From: Lachnospiraceae bacterium
GTDB taxonomy: Bacteria; Bacillota; Clostridia; Lachnospirales; Lachnospiraceae
DNA: 64,000 bases
Assembly (NCBI GenBank): GCA_022769625.1
Contig: JALEJP010000061.1
Location: 36,137 to 100,136 of the forward strand
Reading direction: 5' to 3'
Below the pieces are notes generated by a model that did not search any database, was not told where the DNA came from, and saw only the letters and a list, made by a program, of their open reading frames with translations. A program made the position numbers and the translations under genes. This document shows positions 55,892 to 63,975 of the stretch, piece after piece; positions within the stretch are counted from its first letter, which is position 1; the number at the start of each line of letters is the position of its first letter.

Positions 55892-57355
55892 ATGAGTTAT
55901 TTAAAATTAAGTATTCAGGGATTTATCAAAGAGATTAAAGATGTTTCTGGCGGCATTTATCCAAGGAAGTTTTGTTTTGTTTTGGGTGCCGGAGCATCGA
56001 AAACTTCTGGTATTATGACGGGACAACAGCTGGTTGATATATGGGATCAAGAATTATCTGTACGATATGGAAAAGAACATGAAGCATGGAAAAAGGAGAA
56101 TAATATTAATGATAATAACAAATACAGATTTTATAGTAAGTATTATGAAAGACGTTTTAGTCGTGTACCCAAAGACGGATACAATTATCTGGAAAGAATG
56201 ATGCAGGAGGCAGAGCCTAGCATTGGTTATATTATGCTTGCATATCTCATGAGTCAGACAGAACACAATGCTGTAATAACAACAAATTTTGATCATCTGA
56301 TAGAAAAGGCATTAACAATGTATACACATGATATTCCGATGGTAATAGGACATGAGTCATTGGTTCGCTATTTGGACGTAAAACAGAACCGGCCTGTGAT
56401 CATTAAAATTCACCATGATATATTATTGAATCCTCAGAATACAACCGATGAATTGATGAAACTGCATCAGGATTGGGAGAAAGCTCTGGAGACTATTTTT
56501 AGAGAATATAATCCTATTTTTATTGGATATGCCGGAAATGACAATAGTCTGATGCAGTATCTGGTAGATAACAGCAATAAATTTGCAAACAATGAATGGG
56601 CTGTTCCTTATTGGATTGTTTACAAAAATAATATATTAGAGGAAATGGTGGAAGAGTTTTTAAATCTGGCAAATGGTTATCTTATCAGATATGAGGGATT
56701 TGATGAGGTAATGTGTTTGTTGGGGGAAGAGTTTGCATGCAGTCTACCTTCAGAAGAAGAATTTCAGAGTGAAGCGATACAGCGTTATCAAAAGCTGGTG
56801 AATTCAATGAACGGATTTAAAAATAAGAAACATGAACAATCACATGAAAAAGAGAAGAAAGAGGCTGAAATAACCAACAGCGAAGCTGAATTACCAAATA
56901 TGGCAGAACAGTATCGTAAATATAAGGTTGCTCTGGATTTGCAAAAAAATGGTTTGAATGAGGATGCAATAAAACTGTTTAAAGAATTAGTGGAAAGTGA
57001 ACCACAAAATGCGGAATATCATTATAGACTCGGGAAAATTTATCACAAAATGAGTAAGAAAGATGAGGCAATAAATGAGTTTAGAAAAGCGGTAAAACAG
57101 GATACATTGAATCATGCGATACACCATTCGGAGTATTATTTTGACTTGGCAAATATTTTATTTGAACAAGGGCAGTGGGATGATGATTTGGATAGGATGA
57201 TTTCAAGAGCAATCCATTATGCGCCAGAAATAATAGAATATAGGGAACTGAGGATACAATATCTTATAACAACGGGACGAAATAGGGAAGCGGAAAGAGA
57301 AAAACAAAGGATTCAGAATATAATAGCCGTGGACAAGGAGAACAATAAGATATGA
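55892..57355 (+). CDS. SIR2-domain protein with C-terminal TPR repeats
   Basis: 487 residues. Residues 25-300 form a SIR2_2-type Rossmann domain: LGAGAS (31-36) for NAD binding, TTNFDHLIE (from 130, with the Asn and Asp expected in NADase SIR2s), KIHHD (172-176) and GYAGND (212-217). The usual KIHGD Gly is His here. A charged linker follows, then about two to three TPR units (335-445). SIR2 proteins of this type are known NAD-depleting effectors in antiphage systems. It overlaps the next gene (ATGA). Confidence 0.85.
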   Translation: MSYLKLSIQGFIKEIKDVSGGIYPRKFCFVLGAGASKTSGIMTGQQLVDIWDQELSVRYGKEHEAWKKENNINDNNKYRFYSKYYERRFSRVPKDGYNYLERMMQEAEPSIGYIMLAYLMSQTEHNAVITTNFDHLIEKALTMYTHDIPMVIGHESLVRYLDVKQNRPVIIKIHHDILLNPQNTTDELMKLHQDWEKALETIFREYNPIFIGYAGNDNSLMQYLVDNSNKFANNEWAVPYWIVYKNNILEEMVEEFLNLANGYLIRYEGFDEVMCLLGEEFACSLPSEEEFQSEAIQRYQKLVNSMNGFKNKKHEQSHEKEKKEAEITNSEAELPNMAEQYRKYKVALDLQKNGLNEDAIKLFKELVESEPQNAEYHYRLGKIYHKMSKKDEAINEFRKAVKQDTLNHAIHHSEYYFDLANILFEQGQWDDDLDRMISRAIHYAPEIIEYRELRIQYLITTGRNREAEREKQRIQNIIAVDKENNKI

Positions 57356-58296
57356 AGATAAAACAATATAAATGCAAAGAGTGTGGAGCGGTTTTTGAAC
57401 TTGATTCCGATACGTATTTTTGTCCGGAATGTGGACATCCAGTGAAAGCGGATCGAAAAGTGTTACACATTGTTTTATGTATAGCAGCAGTGATGATGAG
57501 CCTTGTAATGCTTGCTGTACTACTGTCTATCATGACTGATGGACAGAAAGAAAAAAAGCAGGATAGAAATGATGTCGATGTGTTTTCCATGGAACATGAT
57601 ACAGAGAGTGAAACAGAAACGGAAACACAGATAATAGAAAGTGAAATATATGCAGATATTGATGCAGTGAACAGAAAAATTAACACAGTATTCGGAACAA
57701 TTTTTTATACGAAAAATATGGAAAACCCAGTTTTGACACTGGAAGAAAGTGCATCCGTTTATGTAAAAAGTACAGCCGGAGAAAAAATACTTTATCATTC
57801 TGTTTCGGATATTTCGTTGTATTCTTTTCCAAACAGTGATGATGAAATGAAAAGATATAATAATGTGGATGTTGTTGCAGAAGGTTCTCTTTGGGTGGAA
57901 AATGATGTGATTTATATGGATGTGAACAGAATTTTTGGGGAAGCAAACGAGAAAGAAACAAAAGAAGAAACGGAGAAGCAAACAGAAATGAAAAGCACTT
58001 CTTCGGATGATTCTTATATTCTTCCGGACAGTGATAAAAAGTATCTGACAGATGCGGATGTTGCAGGACTGACATTGCGGGAGATAAATTATGCAAAAAA
58101 TGAATTATATGCAAGGCATGGCAGAAAATTTGATTCAAAAGAATTGCGCCAGTATTTCAAAAGTAAATCATGGTACAAAGCAGAGATTTCAGCAGACGAT
58201 TTTTCAACCGATGTTTTTAATAAGTATGAGAAAGCGAATGCTCAATTTCTAGCAGAAAAAGAGAAAAAAATGGGCACTTATCAGCTCGATCAATAG
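57352..58296 (+). CDS. Zinc-ribbon membrane protein with YARHG domain
   Basis: 314 residues. An N-terminal zinc ribbon (CKECGAVF ... CPECGHP) is followed by a TM helix (about 38-60), an acidic E/T linker, a beta domain and a C-terminal YARHG domain (REINYAKNELYARHGRKF). YARHG domains are extracellular and of unknown function in Firmicutes and others. With the ribbon inside and YARHG outside it fits the island's common plan. Its start overlaps the SIR2 stop. Confidence 0.85.
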   Translation: MKIKQYKCKECGAVFELDSDTYFCPECGHPVKADRKVLHIVLCIAAVMMSLVMLAVLLSIMTDGQKEKKQDRNDVDVFSMEHDTESETETETQIIESEIYADIDAVNRKINTVFGTIFYTKNMENPVLTLEESASVYVKSTAGEKILYHSVSDISLYSFPNSDDEMKRYNNVDVVAEGSLWVENDVIYMDVNRIFGEANEKETKEETEKQTEMKSTSSDDSYILPDSDKKYLTDADVAGLTLREINYAKNELYARHGRKFDSKELRQYFKSKSWYKAEISADDFSTDVFNKYEKANAQFLAEKEKKMGTYQLDQ

Positions 58297-58309
58297 AAAA
58301 GAGGACACA

Positions 58310-59254
58310 ATGAAAAGAAACACAGGAATTATGGTATTGGTAATCGCCGTTTTGTGTGCCTGTACTACCGCGATTGTGTGTTTGATAAGCTTTTCAAAAA
58401 TATCAGAAGCAGACAGGAAGATTTTTTTGCTGGAGTCTGAACTGGCTGCAATGAATTTGGAAAAGACAGAGGAAATCAAACAGAAAGACAGGGAGTCTGA
58501 GCAAAAAACAGAAAAAGAGTCAGAACAGGAGATTTCACAAGAAGAACTTTCATCAGAAACAGTAGAGCTGGAATCTCAGGAAGTGGAAACGATGCAGCAT
58601 GAAGAAGAACCGTATGGACATGTTGTGGCAATTGACCCTGGGCATCAGGGGAACTGGATTGATATGAGTGATACGGAGCCAATTGGTCCTGGTGCACTGG
58701 AGATGAAGGCAAAAGCAAGTACTGGTACACAAGGAAGTTATACCGGGGTACCGGAGTATCAGCTGAACCTGGATATTTCTCTGGCATTGCAGACAGAACT
58801 GGAAGCAAGAGGATATAAAGTTATTCTGACTAGAACGGATAATGATACAGCTATCAGCAATTCAGAAAGGGCATTGAAGGCTTATGATGAGGGGGCAGAA
58901 ATATATGTGAGAATCCATGCGAATGGCAGTGATGACAGTAATGTGTCCGGAGCATTGGGGATGACACCATCATCCGATAATCCTTATGTTGGTAATTTAG
59001 CAGAAGAGAGTTATCGGTTGAGTGAATGTGTTTTGAATGCTTATTGTGAAGAAACAGGATTTGGGAATCTTGGAATTCAATTCTACGATAACATGACAGG
59101 AATAAACTGGAGCAAGATTCCGGTTACAATTCTTGAGATGGGATTTATGACAAATGAATCAGACGATACTGCAATGCAGGATGTAGAGATGCAGAAAAAA
59201 ATGGTTAAAGGAATTGCAAACGGTATAGATTTATATTTTGGAGATCAAGAATGA
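58310..59254 (+). CDS. Membrane-anchored N-acetylmuramoyl-L-alanine amidase (Amidase_3)
   Basis: 314 residues. An N-terminal TM helix (6-28) and a Glu/Gln-rich stalk lead to an Amidase_3 domain from about 103. Zinc ligands and catalytic residues are intact: His112 in DPGHQG, Glu149 in PEYQLNL, His203 in RIHANG and Glu276 in ILEMGFMTN. It cleaves the amide between MurNAc and the stem peptide of peptidoglycan. No zinc ribbon is present, unlike its paralogue at 60367. It overlaps the next gene by ATGA. Confidence 0.9.
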   Translation: MKRNTGIMVLVIAVLCACTTAIVCLISFSKISEADRKIFLLESELAAMNLEKTEEIKQKDRESEQKTEKESEQEISQEELSSETVELESQEVETMQHEEEPYGHVVAIDPGHQGNWIDMSDTEPIGPGALEMKAKASTGTQGSYTGVPEYQLNLDISLALQTELEARGYKVILTRTDNDTAISNSERALKAYDEGAEIYVRIHANGSDDSNVSGALGMTPSSDNPYVGNLAEESYRLSECVLNAYCEETGFGNLGIQFYDNMTGINWSKIPVTILEMGFMTNESDDTAMQDVEMQKKMVKGIANGIDLYFGDQE

Positions 59255-60345
59255 GGCATGGACGAAAAAGAAATAAGCATTACTTTTATTTTACAAGTTA
59301 TATCATAAGTGTCGGGCTGACTGTAATTTTCAGCATGATAAGTATACGGAACGTGTGTGCATACGACAAGATTCTCGAGCGGATTTACCTGTGTGAGGAA
59401 AAAATTAAAAATAGTCGGGAAGGCTCAATAAAAAATGAAACGGAAACATTTATGGTTCGGGAGACGGCAAAAACGCTGGATATACAGGAGAAGAATGAAG
59501 ATATGTCAGATGATATAGAAGAGTCGAAGTCCAAAAACAGAGAAGGTGACATGCAAAACGAGGAACGGACGTTTCAAACAGAATTTGAAAAAAAGATAGA
59601 TGAAATATTGAGTGAATCAGAAGAATCTGGTGAACAATGGGCAGTCAGCATTCAGAATTTATCAGATGGAGCAATCTATAATAAAAATGCAGATGTTTCT
59701 ATGCAGTCAGCAAGTGTCATTAAAGTATTTATCATGGCAGCAATTTATGGGCGAGTTTGCTATCCGGATAATAAGAATGATTCCATTTACATAGCAGAGC
59801 AGTATGAGGGTGAGCTGAAAGAACTTTTAATTAATATGATAACTGTGAGTGATAATGATGCAGCCAATCGTCTGGTGGAATTACTCGGATCAGGTGATTT
59901 TGAAGAAGGCAGGGCCATTGTAAATGAGTTTTGTCAGCAAAATGGTTATACAGGTACACATCTGGGACGAAGATTTCTTCAGGAAAATCCGGTGGATGAT
60001 AACTATACAACGGCATCCGATTGTCAAAAGATTCTGTCAGATATTTATACAGGAAATTGCGTGTGTGAAGAGGCTTCTGCAAAAATGATGACGATGTTGC
60101 AGGGGCAGACAAGAGTATCAAAAATACCGGCAGGATTGCCTGATGGAATTTCCAGTGCAAATAAGACGGGAGAAATGCCTGAGGGATATGGTCTGGGTTG
60201 TATAGAAAATGATATAGCTATTATATATGGGGAGAAAGTAGATTATACTTTATGCATTCTTGCAAATAATTTGGCAGGAAGAAATGAAGAGGCATGTGAA
60301 AAAATCAGAGATATATCCTCGTATGTATATGAAACACTACAATAA
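59251..60345 (+). CDS. Membrane-anchored serine hydrolase of the class A beta-lactamase fold
   Basis: 364 residues. An N-terminal TM/signal helix (about 11-33) and an acidic linker precede a domain from about 115 with the three motifs of the fold: SVIK (Ser155/Lys158), SDN (200-202) and KTG (305-307). The segment usually holding the deacylating Glu reads FLQENPVDD. In this position it may act on peptidoglycan or an endogenous substrate rather than confer resistance (inference). Its start overlaps the amidase stop. Confidence 0.82.
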   Translation: MRHGRKRNKHYFYFTSYIISVGLTVIFSMISIRNVCAYDKILERIYLCEEKIKNSREGSIKNETETFMVRETAKTLDIQEKNEDMSDDIEESKSKNREGDMQNEERTFQTEFEKKIDEILSESEESGEQWAVSIQNLSDGAIYNKNADVSMQSASVIKVFIMAAIYGRVCYPDNKNDSIYIAEQYEGELKELLINMITVSDNDAANRLVELLGSGDFEEGRAIVNEFCQQNGYTGTHLGRRFLQENPVDDNYTTASDCQKILSDIYTGNCVCEEASAKMMTMLQGQTRVSKIPAGLPDGISSANKTGEMPEGYGLGCIENDIAIIYGEKVDYTLCILANNLAGRNEEACEKIRDISSYVYETLQ

Positions 60346-60366
60346 GAAAAAAATGGGAGGGAAAAC

Positions 60367-61296
60367 ATGATTTGTCCAAAGTGTAAAGCAACAATAGATG
60401 ATGATGCATTATTCTGTGAAATATGTGGTGCGAAATTAAAAAAGAAGAAAAAAAGAAAAAAGTTTTTTAAAATAGTAGCAGGGGTATTACTTGTGCTTGC
60501 AGTTTTGAATTTCTTGTCGCAAAGGTTTTCTGGATATGAAGATAAAATAGAGAATATGGCTGCTCAAACAGAAGAAACGAATGAGAAAGTGACTGAAGAA
60601 GAAGCAGCAGTCCAGACAGAGGCAATCGTACAGAAAGAATCAGCTGCAGTCAGAAAAAGGAACAGGGGAATAATTGTTGTAGATCCTGCACATCAAAGCT
60701 GCTCATTTCCACAGGAGAAAGAAGCGGTAGGTCCAGGTTCAGCGGAAACAAAACATAAGTATTCTTCCAGTGAAATTGGTGCTTATACATATCAGGATGA
60801 AGCAGAGTTATGTCTGGAGGTTGCAAAATTGTTGAAAGACAAACTGACAGAAAATGGATACCAGGTCATTCTGACCAGAGAAAATAATGATACATTAATC
60901 GGAAATCAGGAACGTGCACAGATGACAGAAGAGTATTCAGCTGATATCTTTATAAGAATTAATGCGAATTTTGATGAAGACGGACAAAAGAATGGAGCGG
61001 ATGTGTTGATTCCTTCAAGAGATAATGCTTTTGTAGGTGGAATGTATAATCAGTGCCGTAATCTGGCGGAAAATATACTTGAGGGATACTGTGAAGCCAC
61101 TGGTTTTGTAAATAATGGATGTAAAGAAACGGATCACAATACAGGAATGAACTGGAGTACCTGTCCTGTTATGCTGATAGAGCTTGGTTATTTATCAAAT
61201 CAATACAACGATGAAGCTATGGTGAAAGGTAGTTTCAGAGATAGAATGGCAGAAGGAATTTACAGGGGAATTGAGAGTTATATGAGTCAAGAGTAG
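60367..61296 (+). CDS. Zinc-ribbon membrane protein with altered Amidase_3 domain
   Basis: 309 residues. An N-terminal zinc ribbon (CPKCKATI ... CEICGAKL) and basic patch precede a TM helix (about 35-52), a linker and an Amidase_3 domain from about 98. Aligned to the amidase two genes upstream, His109 (DPAHQS), Glu145 and Glu272 are kept, but the third zinc ligand is Asn199 in RINANF where RIHANG is expected. It may have weak activity or act as a peptidoglycan binder. GGGAGGG precedes the ATG. Confidence 0.83.
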   Translation: MICPKCKATIDDDALFCEICGAKLKKKKKRKKFFKIVAGVLLVLAVLNFLSQRFSGYEDKIENMAAQTEETNEKVTEEEAAVQTEAIVQKESAAVRKRNRGIIVVDPAHQSCSFPQEKEAVGPGSAETKHKYSSSEIGAYTYQDEAELCLEVAKLLKDKLTENGYQVILTRENNDTLIGNQERAQMTEEYSADIFIRINANFDEDGQKNGADVLIPSRDNAFVGGMYNQCRNLAENILEGYCEATGFVNNGCKETDHNTGMNWSTCPVMLIELGYLSNQYNDEAMVKGSFRDRMAEGIYRGIESYMSQE

Positions 61297-61374
61297 GAAG
61301 TAATGTATTCTGGCCATTGAGAATTCACGGCTCGTATTATTGAAAGTCAATCAAGATACAAAGGAGGGGAAAGT

Positions 61375-62478
61375 ATGAAGTGTATTAATTGTCAGAAGGA
61401 AATTGATGATGATTCTGTATTTTGTCCAGAGTGTGGACATTTGCAAAAGGCAGTGGAAAAAGATGTTATTGTAAAGAATGAGGAACTTAAGAATAATTCA
61501 ACAGGTAATATACAGCCCCAAAAAGATAAAAGGAAAAATAATGGGAGTATGTTTACAAGTATATGTATTTTACTTGTGATTTGTTTTCTCGGTTTCGTAC
61601 TGAAAAATGGAGCATTCAAAGCTGAAAAAAATGAAAAAGTAATAGAAAAAGAAAGTCAGTCAGATACAGTTACGAATATTGTTGAAGAATCGGAAGAAGA
61701 AAGTCTGGATATATCTTTTTATGAAAATGCTCTGGATGCGATTAATAATAGTATGTTATGGCTGGATGGTACGATATCGGAAGATGGAAGCATACTATAT
61801 TTACAAGAAAGTGTGAATCTTTGTGCTTTAAATGAATCGGGTAAGGAAACCAGATACGATGATGTGATGAATCTAAACGTAATGGAAGATTCATCCGATT
61901 TTGTTCTTCAGGAGATGAAAGGTTGTGTTGTGCGTTTAGGTGGAAGTGTATTGATGATAAAATCCCGGCCTGTAATGCTTGTATCAAAAGCCATTATTCT
62001 GGAACAAAAACGTGATGCTGAAGATATCCATACATATATTATTGTGCAGAAAGATTGCACATGGGATGAAGCTTTCAGGGAATGTCTGGAACAAGGTGGC
62101 TACCTTGTTAGAATTAACACAAAAGAGGAATGGAATTATATTACTAAGCAAATTGAAAGTGAAAAGAAAGAAAAAATACAGTTTTTTATCGGGGCAAGAA
62201 GAGATGTGGACGCAAAAAGTTATTACTGGGTAGATGAAGATAATGAATTCATTGGAGAACGTCTGGACCATCAAGATACAGGGTGGTGTAAAGATGTCTG
62301 GTTGGATGGTGAACCCAGTTATATAGATAAAGAAATTGATGCCAGTGAAGATCGCATTGAGATGTTTTTATATTCGAAAACAGGAAAATGGGTTCTTAAT
62401 GATGTACCCAATAATATACTCAAAGCAGTGCCGCAATTCCAGGGAAGAATTGGCTATATATGTGAAATTGAAGGATAA
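61375..62478 (+). CDS. Zinc-ribbon membrane protein with C-type-lectin-like domain
   Basis: 367 residues. Zinc ribbon (CINCQKEI ... CPECGHL), TM helix (about 60-80), acidic linker, a beta segment (about 110-215) and a C-terminal CTL-type domain from about 220. Hallmarks are TWDEAFRECLEQGGYLVRI, then FFIGARRD, WVDEDNEFIGERL, a Trp-containing WVLNDVPNN and the ending GYICEIEG. Cys positions suit at least one of the canonical disulfides. C-type-lectin folds are uncommon in bacteria. It may bind glycan or protein at the cell surface. Confidence 0.78.
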   Translation: MKCINCQKEIDDDSVFCPECGHLQKAVEKDVIVKNEELKNNSTGNIQPQKDKRKNNGSMFTSICILLVICFLGFVLKNGAFKAEKNEKVIEKESQSDTVTNIVEESEEESLDISFYENALDAINNSMLWLDGTISEDGSILYLQESVNLCALNESGKETRYDDVMNLNVMEDSSDFVLQEMKGCVVRLGGSVLMIKSRPVMLVSKAIILEQKRDAEDIHTYIIVQKDCTWDEAFRECLEQGGYLVRINTKEEWNYITKQIESEKKEKIQFFIGARRDVDAKSYYWVDEDNEFIGERLDHQDTGWCKDVWLDGEPSYIDKEIDASEDRIEMFLYSKTGKWVLNDVPNNILKAVPQFQGRIGYICEIEG

Positions 62479-62500
62479 GAACTCAAGGAGAACAAATGAT

Positions 62501-63832
62501 ATGAAACATAACAGGAAGGAAAAAGTGATTTATTTATTCGTGCTTTTAAGTGCTTGCCTAGTTTTTTTTTCTTTGGGAAGATGGAGTGCATATAGATTTC
62601 TGGATAAAGAAAAAGAGTCAGAACAGATCGTTGCAGAAAAAAATGATAAGGAAGAAACAGAAGAAATAAAGGATATTGTTCAGGAGGATAGCAAAGAAAG
62701 CGTTGAACAGGAGAATGGCATAATTGAAGAAAATGAAATATTGAATGAAACTGATATGAAACAAGAGGATCCTGAAGTCAGTATTTCTGAAAAATATCTG
62801 TCGGAGATGACGATAGAACAAAAGGTGGCACAATTGTTTATTATTACTCCAGAAGCGTTAACAGGCATTGAAAATGTGACAGCAGCTGGAGAAGCAACCT
62901 ATGCAGCATTGAATCAATATCCAGTGGGGGGCCTTGTATATTTTGATAATAACCTTCAGTCGTATGAGCAGATTTCCTCCATGCTTCACACAATTCAGCA
63001 ATACAGTACAGAAATTACAGGACTTCCACTTTTTTTAGCAGTTGACGAAGAAGGGGGAAGCGTTGCACGAATCAGTGGACGTATATTTGGTGTTGATGGA
63101 ATTGAAGATATGGCAGTTATTGGTGCTTCCCAGAATTATAGCCGGGCACAAGAAACAGGTTCGTATATAGGCGATTACCTTAGTGAACTTGGGTTTAATG
63201 TGGATTTTGCACCGTGTGCAGATGTATTGACCAATCCGGAAAATACAGTTGTAGCACTTCGTTCTTTTGGAAGTGATGCAAGTATTGTTGCTGATATGGT
63301 GAAAATTCAATTAAACGAGTTGGAAAAATGCGGAATATTTGGCGTGCCAAAACACTTTCCAGGTCATGGCGCAACAAGCGAGGATTCTCATAATGGGTAT
63401 GCATATATTCATAAAACACAGGAAGAATTGGATACAGAAGAATGGATTCCTTTTAAAAAAGCAATTGATAATAATGCGAGATTTATGATGGTAGGGCATA
63501 TCGTGTGTCCACAGATAACCGGGGATGAAGTACCGGCATCAATGTCTTATAAAATGGTGACTGAAATATTACGTGGGACATTGGGATTTGACGGTCTTGT
63601 TGTCACAGATGCGTTAAATATGGGAGCTATCATGACAAATTATTCATCAGATACAGCAGCAGTTACTGCTATTTTAGCCGGTGTGGATCTGCTTTTAATG
63701 CCGACGGATTTTCAAAGTGCTTATCAAGGTGTGTTGAATGCTGTTTATAATGGAGAAATATCAGAAGATAGAATCAATAAATCTGTTAGAAAAATCATAC
63801 AAGTAAAAAACGAGATACGTATTCATCACTGA
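62501..63832 (+). CDS. Membrane-anchored GH3 beta-N-acetylglucosaminidase (NagZ-like)
   Basis: 443 residues. An N-terminal TM helix (about 9-26) and a Glu-rich stalk lead to a GH3 barrel from about 100 (YLSEMTIEQKVAQLFII, GGLVYFDNN, VDEEGGSVARI). KHFPGHG at 284-290 and SEDSH supply the His/Asp dyad of NagZ-type enzymes, and Asp370 in VVTDALNMGAI is the nucleophile. It removes GlcNAc from muropeptides or similar glycans. The ATG at 62501 follows CAAGGAG. Last gene of the island, before a terminator. Confidence 0.88.
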   Translation: MKHNRKEKVIYLFVLLSACLVFFSLGRWSAYRFLDKEKESEQIVAEKNDKEETEEIKDIVQEDSKESVEQENGIIEENEILNETDMKQEDPEVSISEKYLSEMTIEQKVAQLFIITPEALTGIENVTAAGEATYAALNQYPVGGLVYFDNNLQSYEQISSMLHTIQQYSTEITGLPLFLAVDEEGGSVARISGRIFGVDGIEDMAVIGASQNYSRAQETGSYIGDYLSELGFNVDFAPCADVLTNPENTVVALRSFGSDASIVADMVKIQLNELEKCGIFGVPKHFPGHGATSEDSHNGYAYIHKTQEELDTEEWIPFKKAIDNNARFMMVGHIVCPQITGDEVPASMSYKMVTEILRGTLGFDGLVVTDALNMGAIMTNYSSDTAAVTAILAGVDLLLMPTDFQSAYQGVLNAVYNGEISEDRINKSVRKIIQVKNEIRIHH

Positions 63833-63860
63833 AAAGATATCGTTGAAAAAGAAATATAGA

Positions 63861-63915
63861 AGATGCATTGCCCCCAGGAATCCGCCTCAAGATTCTTATT
63901 GCAATGCATCTTTTG
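63861..63915 (+). terminator. Terminator of the island operon
   Basis: AGATGCATTGC pairs with GCAATGCATCT (63901-63911) around a ~29-base loop, followed by TTTT. It lies 28 bases past the GH3 stop. Confidence 0.7.
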
Positions 63916-63975
63916 CTCCTGTATAATTGTCCCGGGACATTTTTCCACATTTATCAGTGAGGAGCAGTACGGATT

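Noticed and set aside
55892..57355. Thoeris, pAgo-SIR2 or AVAST-type system
   Set aside because: There is no TIR or SLOG partner, no Argonaute, and no STAND ATPase. The neighbours are GTPase, tubulin-like and cell-wall genes.
59251..60345. Acquired beta-lactam resistance gene
   Set aside because: It is embedded by ATGA overlap in a cell-wall operon, has a TM anchor with a long acidic linker, and lacks transfer features.
38390..63960. Prophage or integrative element
   Set aside because: No integrase, capsid, terminase, relaxase or attachment repeat was found, although amidases and low G+C might suggest one.
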